NCBI GenBank assembly: GCA_043553855.1 | Contig: CP121336.1 | Coordinates: 1,488,001 to 1,552,000, forward strand | Reading direction: 5' to 3' | Length of the DNA stretch: 64,000 bases | Origin: JAUIAS01 sp030425395 | GTDB lineage: Bacteria > Pseudomonadota > Alphaproteobacteria > Rhodobacterales > Rhodobacteraceae | Shown: in pieces, positions 6,244-14,482 of the stretch | Numbering within the stretch: position 1 is the first letter of the stretch | Layout of the letters: each line of letters begins with the position of its first letter | Notes under the pieces: model-generated | Told to the model about the DNA's origin: nothing | The model's database searches: none | What the model saw: only the letters and a program-made list of their open reading frames with translations | Made by a program: the position numbers and the translations under genes

Positions 6244-9024
6244 TCACTCCGCCGCGATGTCAGCCTCGTCCCGTTCCGCACGCACGGCAGAGAATTTGAA
6301 CTCGGGGATCTTGCCGTAAGGGTCCAGAGCCGAGTTGGTCAGGATATTCGCTGCCGCTTCAACATAGGCGAAGGGAAGGAAAACCATATCCTCCGACACG
6401 GCGCGATCAGCGCGTGCCATGATCGAAACCGAACCCCGCCGCGTGGTCAGCCGGATCATGCCGCCAGGTTCAACACCCAGACGACGCAGGGTCTTGGGGT
6501 GCAGCGAACAATTGGCTTCAGGTTCTACCGCGTCCAGTACGCTGGCCCGCCGCGTCATCGACCCGGTGTGCCAGTGTTCCAGCTGGCGGCCCGTGGTCAG
6601 GATCATGGGATAGTCCGCATCCGGCGCTTCTGCGGGCGGGATAACGGACGCGGGCGTAAACCGCGCACGGCCATCGGCGCGCGGGAACCCATCTCCGAAT
6701 ACAATAGGTTGGCCCGGATCTTCAGGCGACAGCGAAGGGTAGGTTACCGCGTTCTCCTGCTCAAGCCGATCCCAGGTGATGTTGCTGAGCGACTTCATGT
6801 TCAGCTTCATTTCGGCAAAGACGTCGGCAGGCGACTGGTATTCCCAATCCAGACCCAACCGGCGTGCCAACTCCACCTCGATCCACCAATCGACGCGCGC
6901 ATCGCCCGGCGGCGGCACGGCGGGGCGCCCCATCTGGACCTGCCTGTTGGTGTTGGTCACGGTACCCGCCTTTTCGGCAAAGGCCGAGGCAGGCAGGATC
7001 ACATCGGCGTAATTCGCCGTTTCTGTCAGGAAGATATCCTGAACCACCAGATGTTCCAGCGCCGCCAGCGCATCGCGGGCATGTTCAACATCAGGATCGG
7101 ACATGGCCGGGTTTTCGCCAAGGATATACATCCCGCGAATGTCACCCGCGTGCACTGCGTCCATGATTTCCGTGACGGTCAAACCCTTTTCACTGCTGAA
7201 ATCGCCAGATTTCCACACCTCGGTAAAGGCGCTGCGAACGCCATCGTCCGTCACGCTTTGATAGTCCGGCAGGAACATCGGGATAAGACCGGCATCCGAG
7301 GCACCCTGCACGTTGTTCTGCCCGCGCAACGGGTGCAGACCGGCACCGGGGCGCCCAACCTGCCCGCACATCAGAGCCAGCGATATCAGACAGCGCGAGT
7401 TGTCGGTTCCGTGAATATGCTGTGAAACACCCATACCCCAAAAGATCATGCCAGCTTTGGCACCTGCAAAGGTGCGCGCCACATCGCGCAGAACCTCGGG
7501 TTCGATTCCGCAAATCTCGCTCATCATCTCGGGGGTAAAGCCGCTGAGGTGTTCCTTTTCGGCCTCCCAGTTTTCGGTATAGGCGTCGATATACTGTTGG
7601 TCGTAAAGCCCCTCTTCGACGATCACGTTCATGATCGCGTTGAGCATCGACACATCCGCGCCCGGTCGGAACTGTAGCATATGCGACGCAAACCGGCTCA
7701 GCGCCTGGCCACGCGGGTCCATCACAATAAGCTTACCGCCGCGCTTGGCGAACTGTTTGAAATAGGTGGCCGCGACCGGGTGGTTTTCGATGGGGTTGCA
7801 GCCGATCACAATGGCCACATCGGCGTTCTCGATTTCGTTGAATGTCGCCGTAACCGCACCCGAACCCACGTTTTCCATCAACGCCGCAACGGATGATGCG
7901 TGGCACAGCCTTGTACAGTGGTCCACGTTGTTATGGCCAAACCCTTGGCGGATGAGTTTCTGGAAAAGATACGCCTCTTCGTTCGAGCATTTGGCCGACC
8001 CAAAGCCCGCAACGGCCCGCCCGCCATGATCGTCACGCAGCGCACGCAAACCGCCAGCTGCCGCATCCAACGCTTCGTCCCAGGTCGCTTCACGGAAATG
8101 CGTCTGCCAGTTGCCGGGATCGACATTCAGCCCTTTTGCGGGGGCATCCTCACGGCGGATCAACGGTTTGCTCAGGCGATGATCATGGTGGATATAGTCA
8201 AAACCAAAGCGGCCCTTGACGCAAAGCCGTCCTTCGTTCGCAGGGCCGTTCACGCCTTCTACGAACTTGACACGGTTGTCCTTGATCTTGAGCGACACCT
8301 GACAGCCGACACCACAGAAAGGACAGACGCTTTTGACTTCCTCGTCAAAGTCGGCGCTATCGCCGCGCTGATCGGTATCCAGCACGGTGGCGGGCATCAA
8401 CGCACCGGTTGGACAGGCCTGAACACATTCGCCACAGGCCACACAGGTGGATTCCCCCATCGGATCTGCAAGGTCGAAAGTGGGATAGGCATCATGCCCG
8501 CGACCCGACATGCCAATCACATCGTTTACCTGCACTTCCCGGCAGGCACGCACGCACAGCCCACATTGAATACAGGCGTCTAGGTTTACCCGCATCGCCA
8601 CATGGCTGTCATCCAGAAGAGGGATGCGGTCCGGTTCCAGCTTCGGCAGGCGGCTTTCGCTGACGCCGGTCAGATCGGCCATGTCCCACATATGCGAAGA
8701 CCGGTCATGTGCCTCATGGCGTTCCGGCTGGTCGGCGACCAGCATTTCCAACACCATCTTGCGTGCAGACGTCGCCCGCGCAGAGGCGGTGCTGACAACC
8801 ATACCCTCGGCCGGCTCGCGGATGCAGGAAGCCGCAAGGGTGCGTTCGCCTTCGATCTCGACCATGCAGGCACGGCAATTGCCATCGGGGCGATACCCCG
8901 GCGCGGGTTTATGGCAAAGATGCGGGATCTTGAGGCCGCGGCCATTGGCCACTTCCCAGATCGTCATGCCTGCCTCGGCTTCGACCTGTTGGCCATCCAG
9001 TACAAACCGAACCTTATCCGACAT
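6244..9024 (-). CDS. fdhA: Formate dehydrogenase alpha subunit (Mo/W-bis-MGD, FdsA-like, Cys-type)
   Basis: A 926-residue catalytic subunit. Order: N-terminal [2Fe-2S] domain (CHKPAPGYRPDGNCRAC...ASC), His-rich NuoG-like linker, two [4Fe-4S] clusters (CIQCGLCVRAC and CVACGECVQACP), the Molybdop_Fe4S4 motif CPFCGVGC, then the molybdopterin oxidoreductase core and dinucleotide-binding C-terminus. The metal ligand falls in TRLCHASSVA, so it is a cysteine, not selenocysteine, enzyme. ATG 9024 is chosen over an upstream in-frame start at 9090 because GGGAG lies 8 bases before it and the ferredoxin domain begins at once. FdsA-type subunits usually work with NADH-oxidising FdsB/FdsG; none is present here, so the electron acceptor is unknown. 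It would finish the formaldehyde oxidation route represented at 59-64 kb. Confidence 0.88.
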   Translation of the reverse strand: MSDKVRFVLDGQQVEAEAGMTIWEVANGRGLKIPHLCHKPAPGYRPDGNCRACMVEIEGERTLAASCIREPAEGMVVSTASARATSARKMVLEMLVADQPERHEAHDRSSHMWDMADLTGVSESRLPKLEPDRIPLLDDSHVAMRVNLDACIQCGLCVRACREVQVNDVIGMSGRGHDAYPTFDLADPMGESTCVACGECVQACPTGALMPATVLDTDQRGDSADFDEEVKSVCPFCGVGCQVSLKIKDNRVKFVEGVNGPANEGRLCVKGRFGFDYIHHDHRLSKPLIRREDAPAKGLNVDPGNWQTHFREATWDEALDAAAGGLRALRDDHGGRAVAGFGSAKCSNEEAYLFQKLIRQGFGHNNVDHCTRLCHASSVAALMENVGSGAVTATFNEIENADVAIVIGCNPIENHPVAATYFKQFAKRGGKLIVMDPRGQALSRFASHMLQFRPGADVSMLNAIMNVIVEEGLYDQQYIDAYTENWEAEKEHLSGFTPEMMSEICGIEPEVLRDVARTFAGAKAGMIFWGMGVSQHIHGTDNSRCLISLALMCGQVGRPGAGLHPLRGQNNVQGASDAGLIPMFLPDYQSVTDDGVRSAFTEVWKSGDFSSEKGLTVTEIMDAVHAGDIRGMYILGENPAMSDPDVEHARDALAALEHLVVQDIFLTETANYADVILPASAFAEKAGTVTNTNRQVQMGRPAVPPPGDARVDWWIEVELARRLGLDWEYQSPADVFAEMKLNMKSLSNITWDRLEQENAVTYPSLSPEDPGQPIVFGDGFPRADGRARFTPASVIPPAEAPDADYPMILTTGRQLEHWHTGSMTRRASVLDAVEPEANCSLHPKTLRRLGVEPGGMIRLTTRRGSVSIMARADRAVSEDMVFLPFAYVEAAANILTNSALDPYGKIPEFKFSAVRAERDEADIAAE

Positions 9025-9227
9025 CGGGCGTCTCCCATTCGCGCTTCTGGCGCAAGTTACACCACGTCGCGTGGCTTGGATGACTCCCATTCACGACGCC
9101 CTTTGCCAAAATTGCGCCACGCCGTTTCCGATCGACGTCGCGAAATCCCCGATTGAGGCACGCCAACGCTTCCAATGGCCAGCCGTGCGGTTTAAGCCAG
9201 TCGCGCAAATGGTCAGGAGAACATCCG

Positions 9228-9881
9228 ATGTCGCAGATCACACTTGTCCGTCACGGTCAGGCCAACACCGAAGCCCGCGATGAACAGAGCTATGACAAGC
9301 TGAGCGATCTGGGCCACCAGCAGGCCGCATGGCTGGGCGATCACCTGCGCGACAGCGGCGGCACATACAGCCGCGTGTATTGCGGCACGCTTGTGCGCCA
9401 TGTCGAAACCGCGACAAGCATGGGATTTGGCGATCACGCAGTGCAGGATGCCCGCCTCAACGAAATGGCATATTTCACTCTGGCGCAGCTTCTCGAAGAT
9501 CAGCACAACGAACCAATCCCGACCCTGCGCGAAGATTTTGTCTATCACCTGCCCAAGGTTCTGAGCGCATGGCGCGATGGCCGGATAGAAGGCGCACCGG
9601 AACGATTTGATGAATTCGAGGCCCGCGTTTCAGACGCCATGCACGATATCCTTTCGGGTGACGGTCCGGCGCTTGTGGTGACCTCGGGTGGGCTGATCGC
9701 AATGGTGGTTCGCCAGACCATGCAGCTTGATATTCCTGCGATGGCGCGCACGGCCCTTGCCATCATGAACACCTCGGTTCACCGTCTGCATGTGATCGGC
9801 GATGTTCTGGCCCCGGTTCAGTTCAACGCCATTCCCCATCTCGAACACGTCCATAGGCAATTCGCCCAAACCCATCTGTGA
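9228..9881 (+). CDS. Histidine phosphatase family protein
   Basis: A 217-residue protein of the phosphoglycerate-mutase-like (PhoE/SixA type) superfamily. The catalytic RHG motif is at the N-terminus (LVRHGQANTEARD); a second Arg lies in YCGTLVRHVETA, and the later catalytic His is absent from the usual spot and replaced by VVTSGGLIAMV, where many members read VSHGG. ATG 9228 is preferred because it has AGGAGA upstream and begins directly before the RHG motif. Divergent from the formate dehydrogenase gene with about 200 bases between them. Substrate unknown; GST and saccharopine genes follow on the same strand. Confidence 0.85.
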   Translation: MSQITLVRHGQANTEARDEQSYDKLSDLGHQQAAWLGDHLRDSGGTYSRVYCGTLVRHVETATSMGFGDHAVQDARLNEMAYFTLAQLLEDQHNEPIPTLREDFVYHLPKVLSAWRDGRIEGAPERFDEFEARVSDAMHDILSGDGPALVVTSGGLIAMVVRQTMQLDIPAMARTALAIMNTSVHRLHVIGDVLAPVQFNAIPHLEHVHRQFAQTHL

Positions 9882-9903
9882 CCCAAGAAAAGGCTGGCCC
9901 TGA

Positions 9904-10521
9904 ATGCTTACCCTCTACTATTTCAAAGGCACCATTGCCGCCGCCGTTGCCATCGCTCTCAAGGACGTCGGCGTGGAGTTCAAAGGCGTCCCTGTGGATT
10001 TCAAGAACGCCGAACAGCGCGGCCCTGCCTATGGCGCAGTCAACCCCAAAGGACGCGTTCCCGCACTGGTCACACCTCAGGGAACCCTGACGGAAACGCT
10101 GGCGATCCTGTGCTATCTGGGGGATGCATATCCACAGGCCGATCTATGCCCCGACGACCCGTTCGAGGCGGCACAAATGCGCGGCGTGATGACCTATCTG
10201 GCCTCGACTGTGCACGTGAACCACGCCCACAAGATGCGCGGCGAACGTTGGGCCGACAAACCCGAATCCTGGGAGGACATGCGCAACAAGGTGTCCCAGA
10301 CCATGACCGAATGCGCCGCCTACATTGAAGACCACTGCATCAAAGGCGAATATGTGATGGGTGACCGCTATACCGTAGCGGACCCGTATCTTTTTGTCGT
10401 CAGCACCTGGTTTGAGGGCGACGGTGTCGATCTTGCAGCCTTTCCGAAACTGGCGCAATTTCACCAACGCATGTTGGCGCGGCCTTCGGTTCAGGCGGCG
10501 CAGGCAGACGGCTATCTTTGA
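9904..10521 (+). CDS. Glutathione S-transferase family protein
   Basis: A 205-residue GST-fold protein. The thioredoxin-like N-terminal domain (MLTLYYFKGTIAAAVAIAL) contains the usual VNPKGRVPAL cis-proline segment and the TLTETLAIL glutathione-contacting Glu/Thr. The helical C-terminal domain has the N-capping region YTVADPYLF. It lies between the phosphatase gene and the saccharopine pair with short gaps, so all four may be co-transcribed. Substrate cannot be inferred; glutathione dependence is the family property. Confidence 0.88.
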   Translation: MLTLYYFKGTIAAAVAIALKDVGVEFKGVPVDFKNAEQRGPAYGAVNPKGRVPALVTPQGTLTETLAILCYLGDAYPQADLCPDDPFEAAQMRGVMTYLASTVHVNHAHKMRGERWADKPESWEDMRNKVSQTMTECAAYIEDHCIKGEYVMGDRYTVADPYLFVVSTWFEGDGVDLAAFPKLAQFHQRMLARPSVQAAQADGYL

Positions 10522-10531
10522 CGGAGACGAT

Positions 10532-11593
10532 ATGACTCATTTATGGGTGCGCGCCGAACAGCGCCAGAACGAAGATCGCGTTGGGCTCACACCCGATGGC
10601 GCGGCCCGGCTGATTTCGGCAGGCATTGACGTCACTGTCGAACAAAGCAGCACGCGGGCAATTCCCATTGATGGATATGTTCAGGCAGGTTGCACCATCG
10701 TGCCTGAAAACAGTTGGACAGACGCCCCCGCCGACGCGATTGTCTTTGGCCTGAAGGAACTGCCCGACGACGGAACGCCGCTTCGTCATCGTCACATCAT
10801 GTTCGGCCACGCCTTCAAGGGACAACCCGCTGGGCAGATCCTTTTGCGACGGTTCGCGGCGGGCGGCGGCACGCTCTACGATCTGGAATACCTCGTGGAT
10901 GGCGATGGTCGGCGGGTCGCGGCGTTTGGGTATTGGGCGGGCTACGCAGGGGCGGCGGTTGCACTGAAATGCTGGATGGCACAGCAAAACGGGGCGCTTT
11001 GTGGTCCGGTTTCGGTTTACGCATCCTCCGATCACCTGTGCAATGATTTGCGGGCCGACCTCGATGCAATGGGCGCAAATCGCCCCAACGCGATGGTAAT
11101 CGGCGCGCTGGGGCGTGTTGGCACCGGGGCCACGGACCTGTGCACCCAAATGGGTATGGACGTCACCCGCTGGGACATGGCGGAAACAGCCAGCGGCGGA
11201 CCGTTCCCCGAGATCCTCGATCACGATATTTTTCTCAATTGCATCCTTGCGCGTCCGGGCACGCCCGTGTTCGTGCCCGCATCGGCCAAGACCGATCCGC
11301 GCAGGCTGCGCGTGATTGGCGATATCGCATGCGACCCCGACAGCGACTTTTCCCCCATCAAGGTCTACGACCGCGTGACTGACTGGGCCGAACCTGCTTT
11401 GCGCGTGCACGATGACCCACCTCTGGACGTCACGGCAATCGACAATTTGCCTTCGATGCTGCCTGTAGAAAGCTCACAGGATTATGCAGATCAGCTTCTT
11501 CCGTCCCTTTTGACGCTTGGCGATCTGGGGTCTGGCGTCTGGGGACGCGCGTATGAGACGTTCAGAACACATATGGAAAGGATACCAGCATGA
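10532..11593 (+). CDS. Saccharopine dehydrogenase, NAD+, L-lysine-forming type (LYS1-like)
   Basis: A 353-residue protein of the alanine dehydrogenase/PNT-like saccharopine dehydrogenase family, which interconverts saccharopine and lysine plus 2-oxoglutarate. Visible features are the N-terminal WVRAEQRQNEDRVGLTP segment, FGHAFKGQ, the catalytic-domain FGYWAGYAGAA, and the nucleotide-binding NAMVIGALGRVGTGA. ATG 10532 follows a GGAGA and is 10 bases after the GST stop. The stop overlaps the next start as ATGA. Because the window also carries dapB of the diaminopimelate route, I infer that this enzyme runs in the lysine-degrading direction or another amino-acid role, not biosynthesis. Confidence 0.85.
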   Translation: MTHLWVRAEQRQNEDRVGLTPDGAARLISAGIDVTVEQSSTRAIPIDGYVQAGCTIVPENSWTDAPADAIVFGLKELPDDGTPLRHRHIMFGHAFKGQPAGQILLRRFAAGGGTLYDLEYLVDGDGRRVAAFGYWAGYAGAAVALKCWMAQQNGALCGPVSVYASSDHLCNDLRADLDAMGANRPNAMVIGALGRVGTGATDLCTQMGMDVTRWDMAETASGGPFPEILDHDIFLNCILARPGTPVFVPASAKTDPRRLRVIGDIACDPDSDFSPIKVYDRVTDWAEPALRVHDDPPLDVTAIDNLPSMLPVESSQDYADQLLPSLLTLGDLGSGVWGRAYETFRTHMERIPA

Positions 11594-12732
11594 CGATTCA
11601 CTGGTGCGGCACCGGCCTGTCTTCGATCCCCGGCCTTCGACGGTTGATCGACAATGGCCATGACGTGGTTGTCTGGAACCGGACCGTTGCCAAGGCACAG
11701 GATGCCGTGGGCGACGTGGCCAAGGATATCCGTGCATTCGATCTGGATGCGCTGGCCACCGCGCTGAAACAGGGCGATGTTGTCATCTCGATGCTGCCGG
11801 GCGACTGGCACGTGCCGGTGGCAGAAGCGGCCATCGCGGCCGGAGCGCAGTTTGTGTCGTCGTCCTATATAGGACCCGAAATGCGTGCGTTGGACGACAA
11901 GGCCAAAACCGCAGGCGTGGCCCTTGTCAACGAAGTGGGGCTTGATCCCGGTATCGACCATCTGATGGCACATTCGTTGGTTGAGGCTTACCGTGCATCG
12001 GACGCATGCGATCCGGCCAACGACCTGAGCTTTATTTCCTATTGCGGCGGCATCCCCAAAATACCGAACCCGTTCCGCTACAAATTCAGCTGGTCTCCGC
12101 TCGGTGTCCTCAAGGCCCTGAGGTCGCCGTCGCGGTCGATCCGCGATCATGCGGAATTCAACGTTGATCGCCCATGGAACGCGATCAGCAGCTATACCGC
12201 ACCGCTACCCGAACCAGAAACTTTTGAAGTTTATCCTAACCGCGACAGCATCCCGTTCATCAAACAATACCACTTTGATCCCGCCTGGCAGGTCAAGGAA
12301 TTCGTGCGTGGAACCTTGCGCCTGAATGGCTGGACCGAGGCATGGAAAGACGTTTTTGCCGAGATCGAAACCCTGAAGGGTGCCGAAGGCGAAGCGCGGC
12401 TCAAGGAGATGTCGGATACATTCTGGGCAGAAAACGCCTATGACGAAGGCGAACCGGACCGTGTCGTCCTTTGCGTCGGATTGAAGGCCGAACGCAGCGG
12501 CAAGACCGTCTGGCACAAGACCTATGTGATGGATGCATGGGGCGATACAGACAGCACGGCGATGGCCCGGCTGGTGTCTATCCCGGTTTCACTGGCCGTC
12601 GAAAGCGTGTTGAACGGACGCATTCCGGCAGGGGTCAGCGCGGCACCTGACGATCCTGCGCTAGTGTCCGAATGGATGATCGAGATCGGGCAACTGGCCC
12701 AGCATCTGACCGTAGAAGATCATCTGGCCTGA
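11590..12732 (+). CDS. Saccharopine dehydrogenase / saccharopine reductase, L-glutamate-forming type (LYS9-like)
   Basis: A 380-residue Rossmann-fold protein. The N-terminus has the dinucleotide site (IHWCGTGLSSIPGLRRL) with an Arg after beta-2 (VVWNRTVAK) that fits NADP preference. The catalytic domain has the family segment NEVGLDPGIDHL, then SFISYCGGIPKIPNPFRYKFSW. This enzyme interconverts saccharopine with glutamate plus 2-aminoadipate 6-semialdehyde. Overlap with the preceding gene (ATGA) makes the pair a coupled two-step module, equivalent to the two halves of the eukaryotic LKR/SDH protein but kept as separate genes. A strong hairpin follows the stop. Confidence 0.87.
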   Translation: MTIHWCGTGLSSIPGLRRLIDNGHDVVVWNRTVAKAQDAVGDVAKDIRAFDLDALATALKQGDVVISMLPGDWHVPVAEAAIAAGAQFVSSSYIGPEMRALDDKAKTAGVALVNEVGLDPGIDHLMAHSLVEAYRASDACDPANDLSFISYCGGIPKIPNPFRYKFSWSPLGVLKALRSPSRSIRDHAEFNVDRPWNAISSYTAPLPEPETFEVYPNRDSIPFIKQYHFDPAWQVKEFVRGTLRLNGWTEAWKDVFAEIETLKGAEGEARLKEMSDTFWAENAYDEGEPDRVVLCVGLKAERSGKTVWHKTYVMDAWGDTDSTAMARLVSIPVSLAVESVLNGRIPAGVSAAPDDPALVSEWMIEIGQLAQHLTVEDHLA

Positions 12733-12737
12733 TCCAG

Positions 12738-12765
12738 GGCCGCGCACCTAAGGGGGTGCGCGGCC
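12738..12765. terminator. GC-rich hairpin after the saccharopine genes
   Basis: An 11-bp perfect stem (GGCCGCGCACC with GGTGCGCGGCC) and a 6-base loop lie six bases after the stop at 12732 and 15 bases before the end of the convergent DUF3775 gene. There is no clear T-tract on either side, so it may be a bidirectional 3'-end stabiliser or a weak terminator. Confidence 0.5.
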
Positions 12766-12779
12766 TTACCCAGTCCGCT

Positions 12780-13097
12780 TTACATCAGGTCGTCTTCTTC
12801 GTCGGTAACATCAATCCCCAGTGCATCAAGCGCGCTTTCAAGATGATCAGATACATGTGGTGATCCCAACAGGTAGTCCGCCGTCGGGGTCGTCGCTTCG
12901 GCCAATGCTGTTTGGATCGCCTCTTTGAGTTCTTCCGGTTCGAAACTCCCGCGCCCGATCCACATCAGGGCGACCAGTTCAGCCTGTTCATCTTCGCCCA
13001 AACGGTCGATAAACGCCCGCAATTCCCCTTCGGCGCGATCCATCTCACGGGACATGAGAATGACCTGCGCCACCTTGCGTGTCGAAATGTTCAGCAT
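12780..13097 (-). CDS. DUF3775 family protein
   Basis: A 105-residue acidic protein matching the DUF3775 pattern: an N-terminal helix MLNISTRKVAQVILMSREMD, the LVALMWIGRG core, then SPHVSDHLESALDALG with an acidic tail. Function unknown. ATG 13097 is chosen over an upstream in-frame start at 13187 because GGAGG sits 7 bases before it and the conserved region begins there. It lies downstream of the SDR gene on the same strand after about 60 bases, so it could be the last gene of the singlet-oxygen operon or a separate unit. Confidence 0.8.
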   Translation of the reverse strand: MLNISTRKVAQVILMSREMDRAEGELRAFIDRLGEDEQAELVALMWIGRGSFEPEELKEAIQTALAEATTPTADYLLGSPHVSDHLESALDALGIDVTDEEDDLM

Positions 13098-13159
13098 ACC
13101 GGGCCTCCTGTTCGCTTCCTTGCCCACCAAGCGGAATTTATTGGCGCGGGTCTTTGATC

Positions 13160-13891
13160 TCAAGCAAACAGTCGATAGTAAAGCCAATCCGGCAAGAGCT
13201 GACTACCGCGAAACACCAGCGAGAACGCCCGTGGAAAGCTCTTCTTGAAGCGCTTCGACCGCATCAGGCCCATCATCTCTTCGGCGGCGGCCTCGGGGGT
13301 CATGATAAACGGCATTTTGAAATCGTTCTTTTCCGTCAACCGCGTGCGCACAAATCCCGGATTGGCCAACTGAACCCGGATGCCGGATTTCCTGAGGTCA
13401 GCATACATGCTCTCGGCCAATGACATAACGCCCGCCTTGGACGCGCAATAGCCGATCGCCCCGGGCAATCCACGGAAGCCCGACAATGATCCGGTCAACA
13501 CGATATGCCCATGTCCCCTCTCAACCATTTGCGGCACAACGGCCCCCATAACGCGCATCGCCCCGGAAAAATTCACATCGGCCATGGCGTTTGCCTGATC
13601 CGCATCCCAGTTTTGAGCCGACATCGGCCAGTAAACACCGGCCAGGAAAACAACTCCGTCCACCTCTCCCGCCTCACGCGCCGCGCGGGCAACATCGTCA
13701 GTATCACTCACATCAATGCGCACCGCACGCGACGGCCCCGGCAGGGCGGCACACACATCCTCGAGACGTTCGGCATTTCGCGCCGATACGATCACGCGTG
13801 CGCCGCTGGCGCTCAGTGCATGGGCCAAGGCCTCGCCCAAACCTTCGCTTGCCCCAATGAGCCAATAGCTCTTGTCCTTGAACAGGGTCAT
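13160..13891 (-). CDS. Short-chain dehydrogenase/reductase
   Basis: A 243-residue classical SDR. The cofactor motif is GASEGLG near residue 13, the NAG-equivalent reads VFLAGVYW, and the active site has S in LTGSLSG followed by YCASK. It is the last member of a five-gene minus-strand operon (FAD oxidoreductase, DUF1365, MFS, DUF3833, SDR) and overlaps the DUF3833 stop by ATGA. The order matches, from memory, R. sphaeroides RSP_1091-RSP_1087, next to rpoE-chrR, a locus of the singlet-oxygen response. Substrate unknown; a modified fatty acid or another envelope lipid is a reasonable guess from context. Confidence 0.88.
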   Translation of the reverse strand: MTLFKDKSYWLIGASEGLGEALAHALSASGARVIVSARNAERLEDVCAALPGPSRAVRIDVSDTDDVARAAREAGEVDGVVFLAGVYWPMSAQNWDADQANAMADVNFSGAMRVMGAVVPQMVERGHGHIVLTGSLSGFRGLPGAIGYCASKAGVMSLAESMYADLRKSGIRVQLANPGFVRTRLTEKNDFKMPFIMTPEAAAEEMMGLMRSKRFKKSFPRAFSLVFRGSQLLPDWLYYRLFA

Positions 13892-14481
13892 GCGGCGGTC
13901 TGCTCATCGCGGTTGCGGGATGCGTCAGAGGCCGGGCGCATGGTCGCGACCAGTTCGGCAACCTTGATGCCGAATTTCCGGAACTGACTTCGGTTTACGA
14001 TGGTGCCGTTGGGCGCAAGATACATCCAGTCCACCGTATCCAAGACATGCGCACCGGCGTCTTCGGGCAGGCGGATGCGATACTGCAACCGCACCGCCGA
14101 CCCGGCCTGATGCCCACGCCCTTCGCCCACCACATCCGGCGCGGTCGCAACGATACCGCCGTCATTTCCAAGGCGCAGTGTCCACTCCCTGTCCTGCGTG
14201 GAACCATCATCATAGAGAAACCGCTCCGCCATCACTCCGATGTTGCCGTCCCAGCGGGCATTGAAATGTCCGACAAACCGGGAACTCACACGTCCCGTCG
14301 GACCATAGATCGCACCTTCGCATTCAATCGACCCGTTCAAATGGGTCCGAAGATCGAAGGCAGGGCCGGACTTTTCGTAGTCCGAAGGTCTTTGCGCGAT
14401 GAACGACCACAAGCGGCTGTGAACAGCAATCGCAGCAATCACAAAACCCGCGCCGAGCAGCATCGGCAACAAGATATCCAT
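13888..14481 (-). CDS. DUF3833 family protein
   Basis: A 197-residue protein with one N-terminal hydrophobic segment (MDILLPMLLGAGFVIAAIAV) followed by the DUF3833 core (FDLRTHLNGSIECEGAIYGP, then WMYLAPNGTIVNRSQFRKFG), a lipocalin-like beta-rich fold in other members. Probably anchored at the inner membrane facing the periplasm. A good GGAGG precedes the start. It lies between the MFS transporter and the SDR and is translationally coupled to the latter. Function not established; its constant company in the RpoE-ChrR locus suggests an envelope role in singlet-oxygen adaptation. Confidence 0.82.
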   Translation of the reverse strand: MDILLPMLLGAGFVIAAIAVHSRLWSFIAQRPSDYEKSGPAFDLRTHLNGSIECEGAIYGPTGRVSSRFVGHFNARWDGNIGVMAERFLYDDGSTQDREWTLRLGNDGGIVATAPDVVGEGRGHQAGSAVRLQYRIRLPEDAGAHVLDTVDWMYLAPNGTIVNRSQFRKFGIKVAELVATMRPASDASRNRDEQTAA

Positions 14482-14482
14482 A

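Noticed and set aside
6499..7425. Long plus-strand frame of 308 codons opposite the formate dehydrogenase gene
   Set aside because: It is a mirror frame of a GC-rich gene whose own strand has clear iron-sulfur and molybdopterin motifs; its translation is rich in Arg/His/Gly and shows no family pattern.
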